A DNA stretch of 37,698 nt from Coriobacteriia bacterium (lineage in GTDB: Bacteria; Actinomycetota; Coriobacteriia; Anaerosomatales; JAAXUF01), in NCBI GenBank assembly GCA_013334745.1, contig JAAXWY010000021.1, positions 1-37,698 of the forward strand, in the 5' to 3' direction. The notes under the pieces are model-generated. The model was not told where the DNA came from, ran no database searches, and was given only the letters and a program-made list of their open reading frames with translations. The position numbers and the translations under genes were made by a program. The stretch's first letter is position 1. Every line of letters starts with the position of its first letter. Positions 14,692 through 23,748 of this stretch are shown piece after piece.

Positions 14692-17481
14692 ATGAATGAG
14701 CGACGAGCTCTCTGCGGTGGTGGCGAGTGTTCGGGGCAGACCCGAGCGGAAGTACTGGAGGCGATGCAGACCTCCGAAGCGGGACTCACGTCGGACGAGG
14801 CGGCTAGACGCCTCACCGAGTACGGCCCCAATGAGATCCGCGAGATCAAGGGCCGACCCCTCATCCTGAAGTTCCTGGAGAACTTCTATCACCTGTTCGC
14901 GATCATGCTGTGGGTCGGCGGCGGGCTCGCCTTCGTCGCCGACATGCCGCAACTGGGTTGGGCCATCTTCGCGGTCATCTTCATCAACGCCATCTTCTCG
15001 TTCTGGCAGGAGTTCAAGGCCGGCAAGGCCACCGAGGCCCTCAAGAAGATGATCCCGCACAAGGCGAAGGTCATCCGAGACGGCGCCGCGTGCGAGATCC
15101 TCGCAGCCGACCTGGTGCCCGGCGACCTGATGTTGCTCGAGGAGGGCGACGCCATCTCGGCGGATGCGCGCCTCATCGAGGAGTTCGAGCTGCGCACCAA
15201 CAACGCGACGCTCACGGGCGAGTCGGAGCCGGTGCGAAAGAGCGCGATGGCCCATGACGACGACAAACTGACCGAACTCGAGATGCCCAACCTCGTGTTC
15301 GCGGGCACGTCGGTTGCATACGGCAGCGGGCGTGCGGTCGTGTTCGCAACCGCGATGGACACTCAGTTCGGGAAGATCGCCGAGCTGACGCAGAGTGTCG
15401 AGTCAGAGCTCAGCCCGTTGCAGAAGGAGATGGAGAAGGTCACGCAGACCGTCGCCATCATCGCGACCGCGATTGGCGTGAGCTTCTTCTTCATGGGCTA
15501 CTACCTTGGTGGCTTGAGCCTGATCGAAGGCTTCGTCTTCTCGATCGGCATCATCGTGGCGCTCGTTCCCGAAGGCCTACTTCCCACGGTGACCCTCTCG
15601 CTCGCGATGGGCGTGCAGCGCATGGCCCAGCGTCATGCCCTCATCAAGAAGCTGTCTTCCGTTGAGACGCTCGGCTGCACCACGGTCATCTGCACCGACA
15701 AGACGGGCACGCTCACCAAGAACGAGATGACGGTAACCGGCGCCTGGACCGATGGCATGACATTCGACGTGTCGGGCGGTGGTTACGAGCCCGTTGGCGA
15801 GTTCTCGCGCGGCGGCACGCCGCTCGATGCGACGCAGAACGCGTCCGTGATGCGCCTCGTGACTGCAGCGGCATTGTGCAACAACGCGCGACTACTGGCC
15901 CCCAACGGTGGCAGCGACGCCTGGACCATCCTTGGCGACCCGACCGAAGCCGCGATGCTTGTAGCGGCGAGGAAGGCCGGGTTCGACGTTGATGTCGAGA
16001 CCACCCGCATCAAGCGCGTGTTCGAGCTGCCGTTCGACTCGGTCCGCAAGCGGATGTCCGCCATCTATCTGGCGGCGGGTGCTCGTACCGCGTACGTAAA
16101 GGGGGCGCCGCGCGAGGTCCTCGACCTGTGCACACACATCCAAACCGCCGATGGAGCGGTTGAGATCGGCTCGGCGCAACGCGAGGCGATCATCGCCCAA
16201 AACGACGCGTTCGCCCGAGACGGGCTGCGGGTACTCGCGACGGCGTATCGGCCGATCGCCGACGACGAGAACGACTACTCGCCCGAGACGACCGAGCGCA
16301 ATCTCGTGTTCGTTGGGCTCATGGCGATGATGGACCCGCCGCGTGAGGAGGTCGCCGTCGCGGTCCAGGAGTGCCACACCGCCGGCATCCGCATCATCAT
16401 GATCACCGGCGACTACGGGCTGACCGCCGAGTCGATTGCAAGGCGTATCGGCATCGTCAAGGCCGATAAGGCCCGCATCCTCACGGGCAACGAGCTCAAC
16501 GACCTCTCCGATGAGGGCCTACGGGAGGCGCTCGACGCCGGCGACGTGCTGTTCGCGCGCGTTTCGCCCGAGCACAAGATGCGCATCGCCCAAGCACTCA
16601 AGGACATGGGCAACGTCGTCGCGATGACGGGCGACGGTGTCAACGACGCGCCAGCGCTCAAGGTCGCCGATATCGGCGTCGCAATGGGTATCGCCGGTAC
16701 GGACGTGGCGAAAGAAGCCGCGGACATGATTCTGACCGACGACAACTTCGCGTCGATCGTGCATGCCATTGAAGAAGGGCGCGCGGTCTACGACAACATC
16801 CGACGGTTCGTGGGCTACATCTTTGCGAGCAACGTTCCCGAGCTGCTGCCGTTCATCTTCTTCGTGCTCTTCAAGGTGCCGCTCGCGTTGACGGTCATGC
16901 AGATCCTCGCCATCGACCTCGGCACCGACATGATCCCGGCTCTCGCGTTGGGTACCGAGGCCGCCGAGCCGGGCATCATGAAGCGCCCGCCGCGCGCCCG
17001 CACAGAGCGCATGCTCAACGGGCGTCTGCTGTGGCGCTCGATGTTCTTCCTCGGCGGCATCCAGGGCATCGCCGCCATGGCTGCGTTCTTCTCCTACTAC
17101 ATGCTCCACGACGGCTGGACGTTTGCCGCCGGAGTGGGAGCGATGGCGGCATCAGGCCCCATCTATGCGTCTGCCACGACCATGACTCACGCCTCGGTCG
17201 TCACCACGCAGATCGGCAATGCGTTCGCGCAGCGCACAAATCGGGAATCGGTATTCAAGATCGGTCTGTTCTCCAACAAGTTCCTGATGTGGGGCATCCT
17301 GATCGAGATGATCATCATCAACATCCTGATCTACGTGGAGCCGTTCCAGAGCATCTTCGAACACGGACCGCTTGGTGTAATCGACTGGGTGATCCTGCTT
17401 GCGATGGTGCCGCTGCTGTTCGTCGCCGACGAGATCCGGAAGTTCTTTGTTCGCAAGTTCTACCCGCTTGAGAAGGGCTGA
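14692..17481 (+). CDS. P2C-type (Na,K-ATPase-like) cation-transporting P-type ATPase
   Basis: An ATP-driven cation pump with ten expected helices, 929 residues from ATG 14692; an in-frame ATG at 14599 is possible but has no ribosome site. Actuator domain: LTGESEPV. TM4: GIIVALVPEGLLPTVTLSLA (E294). Phosphorylation: DKTGTLTKN (D336). Nucleotide domain: KGAPREVLDLC. Hinge: MTGDGVNDAPAL. TM5: SNVPELLPF (S713, N714, E717). TM6: IDLGTDM (D742, D746), followed by IMKRPPR. These are the cation-ligand residues of Na,K-ATPase, and the spacings E294-D336 (42) and S713-D742 (29) equal those of pig alpha1 (E327-D369, S775-D804). SERCA-type pumps have IPEGL and differ in TM6. No beta subunit is nearby. 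It is followed by two RCK genes, pointing to Na+/K+ homeostasis, although Ca2+ transport is not excluded. Confidence 0.93.
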   Translation: MNERRALCGGGECSGQTRAEVLEAMQTSEAGLTSDEAARRLTEYGPNEIREIKGRPLILKFLENFYHLFAIMLWVGGGLAFVADMPQLGWAIFAVIFINAIFSFWQEFKAGKATEALKKMIPHKAKVIRDGAACEILAADLVPGDLMLLEEGDAISADARLIEEFELRTNNATLTGESEPVRKSAMAHDDDKLTELEMPNLVFAGTSVAYGSGRAVVFATAMDTQFGKIAELTQSVESELSPLQKEMEKVTQTVAIIATAIGVSFFFMGYYLGGLSLIEGFVFSIGIIVALVPEGLLPTVTLSLAMGVQRMAQRHALIKKLSSVETLGCTTVICTDKTGTLTKNEMTVTGAWTDGMTFDVSGGGYEPVGEFSRGGTPLDATQNASVMRLVTAAALCNNARLLAPNGGSDAWTILGDPTEAAMLVAARKAGFDVDVETTRIKRVFELPFDSVRKRMSAIYLAAGARTAYVKGAPREVLDLCTHIQTADGAVEIGSAQREAIIAQNDAFARDGLRVLATAYRPIADDENDYSPETTERNLVFVGLMAMMDPPREEVAVAVQECHTAGIRIIMITGDYGLTAESIARRIGIVKADKARILTGNELNDLSDEGLREALDAGDVLFARVSPEHKMRIAQALKDMGNVVAMTGDGVNDAPALKVADIGVAMGIAGTDVAKEAADMILTDDNFASIVHAIEEGRAVYDNIRRFVGYIFASNVPELLPFIFFVLFKVPLALTVMQILAIDLGTDMIPALALGTEAAEPGIMKRPPRARTERMLNGRLLWRSMFFLGGIQGIAAMAAFFSYYMLHDGWTFAAGVGAMAASGPIYASATTMTHASVVTTQIGNAFAQRTNRESVFKIGLFSNKFLMWGILIEMIIINILIYVEPFQSIFEHGPLGVIDWVILLAMVPLLFVADEIRKFFVRKFYPLEKG

Positions 17482-17484
17482 GCC

Positions 17485-18132
17485 ATGAGAGTGATTATCG
17501 GAGGGTGCGGCAGAGTCGGCGCACTGCTCGCGAACCAGTTCGAGACGGGGGGCAACGACGTCGTCGTCATCGACAAGGACCCCGGAGCGTTTCGACGGCT
17601 CGGCAAGATGTATCGCGGTGAGACCGTGCGCGGCATGATCTTCGACCGCGACGTGCTCGAGAAGTCGCAGATCGCACGCTCGGACGCGTTCGTCGCCGTG
17701 ACGAGCGGCGACAACTCCAACGTGGTCGCGGCGACGATTGCGCGTGAGATGTATCGGGTGCCGAAGGTCGTAGCGCGCATCTTCGATCCTCGCCGAGCCG
17801 AGATCTACCGACGCCTGGGCATTCAGACGGTGTCGTCGGTGGCGTGGGCGAGCAATGAGATCGTGTCGCTTGTCATGTTCCAGCACACGGTTCGCGACGT
17901 CAGTCTCGGCGGTGGCGAGGTCCAGCTCGTGCGGGTGTCGATCCCGCCGAGGCTCGCAGGCCGCTCGGTGAGCGATCTGACGAGCCCCACCGAGATCATG
18001 CCGGTGGCCATCGTGCGTGCCGGCAGCTCGTTCATGCCGACGACGCACGAGATCTTCCAAGACGGCGACGTGATAGAAGTTGCCGTGCTGACATCGGCGA
18101 TGAGCCGCTTCGAGAGCATGACCAACCCCTAA
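17485..18132 (+). CDS. trkA: TrkA-type RCK protein 1 (K+ transport regulatory subunit)
   Basis: A 215-residue potassium-uptake regulatory protein. It begins three bases past the ATPase stop, with ATG 17485 preceded by a weak GAGAAGG site. The N-terminal Rossmann domain shows MRVIIGGCGRVGALLA (GxGxxG) and the acidic ribose-binding residue in VVVIDKDP; the middle SDAFVAVTSGDNSNVVAA is typical of TrkA/KtrA. The C-terminal RCK_C domain runs from about 140 (VQLVRVSIPPRLAGRSVSDL) to DGDVIEVAVL. TrkA-type proteins bind NAD(H)/ATP or, in the C-domain, c-di-AMP, and gate TrkH/KtrB channels. No channel gene is adjacent. Confidence 0.92.
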   Translation: MRVIIGGCGRVGALLANQFETGGNDVVVIDKDPGAFRRLGKMYRGETVRGMIFDRDVLEKSQIARSDAFVAVTSGDNSNVVAATIAREMYRVPKVVARIFDPRRAEIYRRLGIQTVSSVAWASNEIVSLVMFQHTVRDVSLGGGEVQLVRVSIPPRLAGRSVSDLTSPTEIMPVAIVRAGSSFMPTTHEIFQDGDVIEVAVLTSAMSRFESMTNP

Positions 18133-18142
18133 GGAGGATGTC

Positions 18143-18808
18143 GTGAACACAGTCATCATCGGCGGGGGAAAAGTAGGAGCGAGCCTCGCCAAATCGCTTT
18201 CGGAGTCCGGTGACACCGTCACCGTCGTCGAGGTGAACCCCGAGCGCTGCGAAGTGCTCACCCAGAAGCTCCCCAAGGTCACCATCATTTGCGGCGACGG
18301 CGACGAGCCGTACGTGCTCGACGAGGCCAACGCCCGCTCGGCCGACGCGATCGTTGCCGCGACCGGTCACGACGAGGACAACCTCGTGGTGTGTCTGCTC
18401 GGCAAGTACGAGTACGGTGCGGCCAAGACCATCGCGCGCATCAACAACGGCGACAATGCGTGGCTGTTCAACGACCGCTTCGGTGTGGACATCCCTGTGA
18501 GCAACACCGCGATCATGGCCGAGGTCCTGCGTCACGTGAGCCTGGGCGACATCGTCACGATGCTGCAGCTCAAGGCAGACAACATGGTCATCGATGAGGT
18601 CGTGCTTCCGGGCGATTCAGACGTCGTAGGCAAGCGGCTTGCGGACCTGAGACTGCCGGAAGGCTGTCAGGTTATGGTCATCGTGTCCGAGGCAGGCGTC
18701 GTGGTACCTCGCGGCGATACAGTGCTCAACGCGGGCGATGAGCTGCTGATTCTCGCCAAGAACGAGCGGGAGGCGGAGCTCAAGCAGCTCTTCTCGTCGG
18801 GCGGTTAG
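18143..18808 (+). CDS. trkA: TrkA-type RCK protein 2 (K+ transport regulatory subunit)
   Basis: A second single-unit RCK protein, 221 residues, with GTG at 18143 behind AAGGAGG. The Rossmann start is MNTVIIGGGKVGASLAKSL with acidic E in VTVVEVNP. DAIVAATGHDEDNLVVCLL and AKTIARINN are the usual NAD-domain segments. The RCK_C half includes VIDEVVLPGDSDVVGKRLADL and AGDELLILAKN. It differs clearly from the upstream copy, so it is an old duplication or a heteromeric partner rather than a recent repeat. The two may assemble as a hetero-octameric ring, which is inference. Confidence 0.92.
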   Translation: MNTVIIGGGKVGASLAKSLSESGDTVTVVEVNPERCEVLTQKLPKVTIICGDGDEPYVLDEANARSADAIVAATGHDEDNLVVCLLGKYEYGAAKTIARINNGDNAWLFNDRFGVDIPVSNTAIMAEVLRHVSLGDIVTMLQLKADNMVIDEVVLPGDSDVVGKRLADLRLPEGCQVMVIVSEAGVVVPRGDTVLNAGDELLILAKNEREAELKQLFSSGG

Positions 18809-18862
18809 CCGTTCGCGCTCAAACGGCGCCTGCTTGGTAGGCTGTGGTCGTGACCGCTCGGC

Positions 18863-18868
18863 TACAAT
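18863..18868 (+). promoter_or_regulatory. -10 box upstream of purL
   Basis: TACAAT in CGGCTACAATGGGC, 36 bases before purL, identical to the boxes before purC and purH. It indicates that purL restarts transcription after the ATPase/RCK insertion. No clear -35. Confidence 0.45.
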
Positions 18869-18904
18869 GGGCGCAACGCCGCCACGAACCCCCAAGGAGC
18901 CTTC

Positions 18905-21139
18905 GTGATCACCATCGCGCCCCTGTCCGAGGACATCGCCAACACACTCGCCGTCGAACTCGGGCTCAAGCTCGAGGAGTACGGCAAGGTCGTCGAGATT
19001 CTCGGTAGGCATGCGACGGTGACCGAGCTCTACATGTACTCGCTCATGTGGAGCGAGCACTGCAGCTACAAGCACTCGCGCAAGGCCCTGCGCATGTTCC
19101 CCAACGACGGGCCGCACGTACTCCAGGGTCCGGGCGAGAACGCCGGCGTCATCGGCGTGGGTGATGGCTGGGCGGTCGCCTTCAAAATGGAGTCGCACAA
19201 CCACCCGAGCGCCATCGAGCCCTACCAGGGCGCGGCGACCGGCGTCGGCGGGATCATCCGTGACATCTTCACGATGGGCGCGCGTCCCATTGCCTCGCTC
19301 AACTCGCTTCGCTTCGGCACGCTCGACAAGCCGCGTCAGCGCTACCTCTTCGAAGGCTCGGTCGCCGGTATCGGCGGCTACGGCAACTGCCTCGGCGTCC
19401 CCACTGTGGGCGGCGAGGTCTACTTCGAGGAAGCCTACGAGGGCAACTGCCTCATCAACGCCATGTCGATTGGCGTCATGCGCGAGGAAGAGATCATCCG
19501 AGCCACGGCCTCAGGCCCCGGCAACCTCGTGCTGCTCATCGGCTCGACGACCGGCCGAGACGGTATCGGCGGCGCTTCTGTGCTCGCGAGCCAGGAGTTC
19601 GACGAGCGTGCCGAGGACAAGCGCCCGGCCGTGCAGGTCGGCGACCCGTTCGAGGAGAAGCTGCTCATCGAGGCATGCCTCGAGCTGCTCAGTGGCAAGC
19701 TCCTCGTGGGCCTGGGCGACTGCGGCGCAGCAGGCCTGACCAGCTGTATCTCGGAGATGGCCGACCGCGGCGGCATGGGCGTCGACATCGACGTCGAGAA
19801 GATCCCCGCGCGCGAAGACGAGATGAAGCCGTTCGAGTTCATGGTCTCGGAGTCGCAGGAGCGCATGGTCGCGGTCCTCACCCCCGAGAACCTCGACGCC
19901 GCGCAGGCCATCTGCACGAAGTGGGGCCTGCGCTCCACCGTCATCGGTACGGTGACCGAGACCAGCCGCTTCGTCGTGCGCGCCGGCGATGAGGTCGTTG
20001 CCGATATGCCCGCCTCAACGCTCGCGGGCGACGCACCGATCTACGACCCCGCAATGACGCGCCCGGCGTACCTCGACGAGACGCAGGCGTTCGACCCGAT
20101 GACACTCGCTCTTCCCACCGAGAAGCCCGAGCTGAGCGCCACCCTCCTGCAGCTGCTGGCAAGTCCCAACATCTGCTCGCGTCGCTGGATATGGGAGCAG
20201 TACGACCACCAGGTCATCCTCAACACCGTGGTGCTGCCGGGCAGTGATGCCGCCGTGCTGCGCATCGGCGAGGACGGCCGCGGGATCGCGGTCTCATCGG
20301 ACTGCAACGGCCGCTACTGCTACCTCGACCCGTACGTAGGTGCGCAGATCGCGCTCGCGGAGGCGTCGCGCAACGTCGCGTGCGCGGGCGGCGAGCCGGC
20401 AGCGATCACCGACTGCCTCAACTTCGGCAATCCCGAGAAGCCTGAGGTGTTCTGGACCTTCTACGAGGCCATCCGCGGTCTCTCGGATGCCTGTAAGGCG
20501 TGGGGGATCCCGGTCATCAGCGGCAACGTCAGCTTCTACAACGAGTCGTTCGGCTCGCCGATCTACCCGACGCCTACCGTCGGTCTCGTGGGCGTCATGG
20601 ACGACGTGACCAAGCACGCCACCGCCTGCTTCAAGGACGCCGGCGATGTGGTCTTCCTGCTCGGCGAGTCGCTTGAGGAACTTGGCGGCAGCGAGTACCT
20701 CAAGATCGCGCATGGCATGGTTGCGGGACGCCCGCCGGCGCTCGACCTCGAGCTCGAGCACGACGTGCAGGAGGTCATCCGCGAGGCGATTGGCGCGTGT
20801 CTCGTGAAGAGCGCGCACGACTGCTCCGAGGGCGGCATCGCGGTCTCGCTGGCCGAGTGCTGCATCGCCGGGCGTATCGGCGCAGACGTCCACCTGCACG
20901 ACGACCTGCATCCCGCGGCATCGCTCTTCGGCGAGACGCAGTCGCGCATCGTGGTGACGGTGGCGGAGCCCGACGCCGAGGAGTTCGTGACGTGTCTGCT
21001 CAACCATCAGGTGCCCTACAGCGTCATCGGCACCGTGGGCGGCGATTCGCTCTCGATCTGCGAGCGGCTCGATATCCCTGTGGCTGACCTGGCGGCGGCA
21101 TTCGAGCCCACTCTCGAGCGGCTCGTTCACGGCGGGTAA
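18905..21139 (+). CDS. purL: FGAM synthase large subunit PurL
   Basis: The ATP-dependent synthase subunit that converts FGAR to FGAM using ammonia from PurQ, 744 residues, the small-type PurL that works with separate PurS and PurQ. The GTG at 18905 has AAGGAG six bases upstream. Landmarks: SEHCSYKHSRKAL with catalytic His, GPGENAGVIGVGDGWAVAFK, ESHNHPSAIEPYQGAATGVGG, GIGGYGNCLGVPTVGGE, and in the second half CNGRYCYLDP, SGNVSFYNES and DCSEGGIAVSLAE. Both AIRS-like ATP-binding halves look complete. The separation from purSQ by the ATPase/RCK genes is unusual. Confidence 0.97.
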   Translation: MITIAPLSEDIANTLAVELGLKLEEYGKVVEILGRHATVTELYMYSLMWSEHCSYKHSRKALRMFPNDGPHVLQGPGENAGVIGVGDGWAVAFKMESHNHPSAIEPYQGAATGVGGIIRDIFTMGARPIASLNSLRFGTLDKPRQRYLFEGSVAGIGGYGNCLGVPTVGGEVYFEEAYEGNCLINAMSIGVMREEEIIRATASGPGNLVLLIGSTTGRDGIGGASVLASQEFDERAEDKRPAVQVGDPFEEKLLIEACLELLSGKLLVGLGDCGAAGLTSCISEMADRGGMGVDIDVEKIPAREDEMKPFEFMVSESQERMVAVLTPENLDAAQAICTKWGLRSTVIGTVTETSRFVVRAGDEVVADMPASTLAGDAPIYDPAMTRPAYLDETQAFDPMTLALPTEKPELSATLLQLLASPNICSRRWIWEQYDHQVILNTVVLPGSDAAVLRIGEDGRGIAVSSDCNGRYCYLDPYVGAQIALAEASRNVACAGGEPAAITDCLNFGNPEKPEVFWTFYEAIRGLSDACKAWGIPVISGNVSFYNESFGSPIYPTPTVGLVGVMDDVTKHATACFKDAGDVVFLLGESLEELGGSEYLKIAHGMVAGRPPALDLELEHDVQEVIREAIGACLVKSAHDCSEGGIAVSLAECCIAGRIGADVHLHDDLHPAASLFGETQSRIVVTVAEPDAEEFVTCLLNHQVPYSVIGTVGGDSLSICERLDIPVADLAAAFEPTLERLVHGG

Positions 21140-21176
21140 GGCCGCGTGCGCGACCACAGCCGGGTCGATTCCGTGC

Positions 21177-21182
21177 TAGACT
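21177..21182 (+). promoter_or_regulatory. Possible extended -10 for purF
   Basis: TGC-TAGACT, with TAGACT at 21177-21182, lies 29 bases before the earliest purF start. No -35 seen. Confidence 0.3.
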
Positions 21183-21210
21183 ACGCGCGTTCCCGCCCTT
21201 CCCGTGCGAC

Positions 21211-22683
21211 GTGAGGCATTTCATTCGCATGATGCGTGATCCCGCCGAGGACCAGCTCCTCGAAGAGCGCCCTGATCGCCCCGAAGAAGCGTGCGGGGTA
21301 TTCGCCGTATACGCTCCCGGTGAGGATGTCGCGCGGCTGACGTACTTCGGGCTGCACGCCCTCCAGCACCGCGGACAGGAGTCCGCCGGCATCGCGGTGG
21401 GCGACAACGACACCGTCACAGTCACCAAGAACCTCGGCCTGGTTTCTCGCGTCTTCAAGGAAAGCGACCTCGACTCGCTGCCCGGCGACGTCGCCATCGG
21501 CCACACGCGCTACTCGACGACCGGTTCGTCCACCGCCTGGGAGAACGCGCAGCCGCACCTCTCGGCGATCGGACACCAGGTCATCGCTCTCGCGCACAAC
21601 GGCAACCTCGTCAACACCGCGGAACTTCGCGACGCGCTCGTCGTGCAGGGCATCCGCTTCCGCTCGACCACCGACTCCGAGGTCATGACCACGCTAGTGG
21701 GCTACTTCACACAGAAGACCGGCCATATTCGCGAGGGCATCCGCGAGACGATGAAGCTCATCAAGGGCGCCTACTCGGTCGTTCTGACCACGGAGAACGC
21801 CGTCTACGCGTTCCGCGATCCGAGCGGCGTTCGCCCGCTCGTGCTCGGCAAGCTCGACGATCGCGGCTGGATCGTCGCAAGCGAGACGTGCGCGCTCGAT
21901 ATCGTGGGTGCGGAGTCCGTGCGTGACATCGCCCCCGGCGAGATGATCAAGATCAGCGCCAACGGCGTCGAGGCCGAGCAGGCCGTGCCCGCCGGCAAGT
22001 CGTCGTTGTGCATGTTCGAGTACGTCTACTTCGCGCGTCCCGACTCCGAGTTCGGCGACTGCTCGCTGTATGAGGCGCGCCGTCGGATGGGCGAGGCGCT
22101 TGCCCACGAAGCGCCGGCCGACGCGGACTTCGTCATCGGCGTACCGGACTCCGGCATCCCGGCTGCGACCGGTTTCGCGCACGAGAGCGGCCTGCCGTAC
22201 GGCGAGGGCCTCGCGAAGAATCGCTACGTGGGGCGCACGTTCATCAGCCCGAGTCAGACGATCCGCCAGCAGGGCATCCGGCTGAAGCTCAACCCGCTCA
22301 AGCACGCGATTCGCGGCAAGCGGCTCGTGGTCGTCGACGACTCGATCGTGCGTGGGAACACCACCAAGAAGCTCATCGCGCTGCTGCGCGAGGCTGGCGC
22401 GGCCGAGGTGCACATGCGCATCACCTCGCCGCCGGTCGTGTGGCCGTGCTTCTACGGCATCGACACCGATACGCAGGAGCAGCTCATCGGCGCGACGAAG
22501 ACCGTCGAAGAGATTCGAGAGCACATCGGCGCCGACTCGCTCGCGTATCTTTCGCTCGATTCGATGGTGGCGGCGACCGGCACGAGCAAGGACGACTTCT
22601 GCCTCGCGTGCTTCGACGGCAAGTACCCCATCGAGATCCCTGAGTCCGTGAAGTCCGGCAAGCTCGCACTCGAGCGCTGCTGA
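21211..22683 (+). CDS. purF: Amidophosphoribosyltransferase
   Basis: PurF catalyses the committed step of purine synthesis, transferring glutamine nitrogen to PRPP. The start is uncertain: GTG 21211 (490 residues), or ATG 21229 or 21232; all leave a short propeptide before the N-terminal nucleophile Cys (C28 when counted from 21211) in CGVFAVYAPG. The Ntn glutaminase domain shows FGLHALQHRGQESAGI, IGHTRYSTTGSS and HNGNLVN. The PRPP-binding loop is VVVDDSIVRGNTTK. Cysteines in SSLCMFEYV, VVWPCFYG and FCLACFDGKYP match the [4Fe-4S] cluster ligands of the Bacillus-type enzyme, which suits an anaerobe. purM follows twelve bases later. Confidence 0.97.
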   Translation: MRHFIRMMRDPAEDQLLEERPDRPEEACGVFAVYAPGEDVARLTYFGLHALQHRGQESAGIAVGDNDTVTVTKNLGLVSRVFKESDLDSLPGDVAIGHTRYSTTGSSTAWENAQPHLSAIGHQVIALAHNGNLVNTAELRDALVVQGIRFRSTTDSEVMTTLVGYFTQKTGHIREGIRETMKLIKGAYSVVLTTENAVYAFRDPSGVRPLVLGKLDDRGWIVASETCALDIVGAESVRDIAPGEMIKISANGVEAEQAVPAGKSSLCMFEYVYFARPDSEFGDCSLYEARRRMGEALAHEAPADADFVIGVPDSGIPAATGFAHESGLPYGEGLAKNRYVGRTFISPSQTIRQQGIRLKLNPLKHAIRGKRLVVVDDSIVRGNTTKKLIALLREAGAAEVHMRITSPPVVWPCFYGIDTDTQEQLIGATKTVEEIREHIGADSLAYLSLDSMVAATGTSKDDFCLACFDGKYPIEIPESVKSGKLALERC

Positions 22684-22695
22684 CAGGAGAGCCCT

Positions 22696-23748
22696 GTGAC
22701 TGACGAACGCACCCCGATCACCTACCGCGACGCCGGCGTCGACACCGCAGAGGGAGGGCGCGCGGTCGACAGGATTCGGGCCGCGGTCAAGTCCACCTAC
22801 CGTCCCGAGGTCATCGGTGACATCGGCGGGTTCGGCGGGTTGTTCTCGGCGGCGGCGTTCAAGGGTATGGACGACCCCGTGATGGTTAGCGGCACCGACG
22901 GTGTGGGCACGAAGCTGCTGCTCGCGCAGAAGCTCGGCAAGCACGACACGGTCGGCATCGACCTCGTCGCCATGTGCGCGAACGACATCATCGTCACCGG
23001 CGCCGAGCCGCTGTTCTTCCTCGACTACGTCGCGATCGGCAAGCTCGATAGCGAGCTCGTGGGCAGCGTCGTCGAAGGCATCGCCGAGGGCTGCAGGCAG
23101 GCAGGCTGCTCACTCATCGGCGGGGAGATGGCCGAGCACCCCGACGTCATGGAGCCTGGTGACTACGACCTGTCGGGCTTCTGCGTGGGTGTCGTCGATC
23201 GCCCCAAGATGATCGACGGCTCGACGGTGGCCCCCGGCGACGTCGTGCTGGGCCTTGCATCGAGCGGACTGCACTCCAACGGCTTCTCGCTCGTGCGCAA
23301 GGTCCTCGTTGACGGCCATGAGGCCGAGCTGACGCTCCCGCGCGTGGATCTGGGTGGCGAGACCCTCGGGGCCGCGCTGCTCACGCCTACGCGCATCTAC
23401 GTGTCCGCAGTGAAGGCGCTGCTCGAGTCGGGCGTGCCCGTCAAGGCGCTCGCGCACATCACCGGCGGCGGTATCACCGAGAACCTCGACCGCGTGCTGC
23501 CCGAGAACGCCGATGCGCTCGTCGCCCGCGGCTCGTGGCCGGTGCCGCGCGTCATCGAACTCGCGGTCGAAGCGGCCGCGCTGCCCGAGGACGAGGCGTA
23601 CAAGACGTTCAACATGGGGATCGGCATGATGGTCGTGCTCGATGCGAAAGCAGCGCCCGAAGCCGCCGCAGTACTTCGCGCGGCGGGAGAGCAGGTCTTC
23701 GAGGTCGGTGAGATCGTCAGCGGCGAGGGGAAGGTGCGCTACCGATGA
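22696..23748 (+). CDS. purM: Phosphoribosylformylglycinamidine cyclo-ligase (AIR synthetase)
   Basis: PurM closes the imidazole ring, converting FGAM to AIR with ATP. GTG 22696 has AGGAGA upstream; 350 residues, which is the normal length. The usual blocks are seen: TYRDAGVDTAEGGRAVDRI, IGGFGGLFSA, DGVGTKLLLA, IDLVAMCANDIIVTGAEPLFFLDY, GGEMAEHPDV, GLASSGLHSNGFSLVRKV and AHITGGGITENLDRVLP. The 3' ATGA overlap with purN indicates coupled translation. Confidence 0.97.
   Translation: MTDERTPITYRDAGVDTAEGGRAVDRIRAAVKSTYRPEVIGDIGGFGGLFSAAAFKGMDDPVMVSGTDGVGTKLLLAQKLGKHDTVGIDLVAMCANDIIVTGAEPLFFLDYVAIGKLDSELVGSVVEGIAEGCRQAGCSLIGGEMAEHPDVMEPGDYDLSGFCVGVVDRPKMIDGSTVAPGDVVLGLASSGLHSNGFSLVRKVLVDGHEAELTLPRVDLGGETLGAALLTPTRIYVSAVKALLESGVPVKALAHITGGGITENLDRVLPENADALVARGSWPVPRVIELAVEAAALPEDEAYKTFNMGIGMMVVLDAKAAPEAAAVLRAAGEQVFEVGEIVSGEGKVRYR

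Noticed and set aside
17152-18330. A 392-codon antisense frame across the ATPase end and RCK gene 1
   Set aside because: Shadow of confident plus-strand genes; His/Arg/Asp-rich translation typical of antisense frames.
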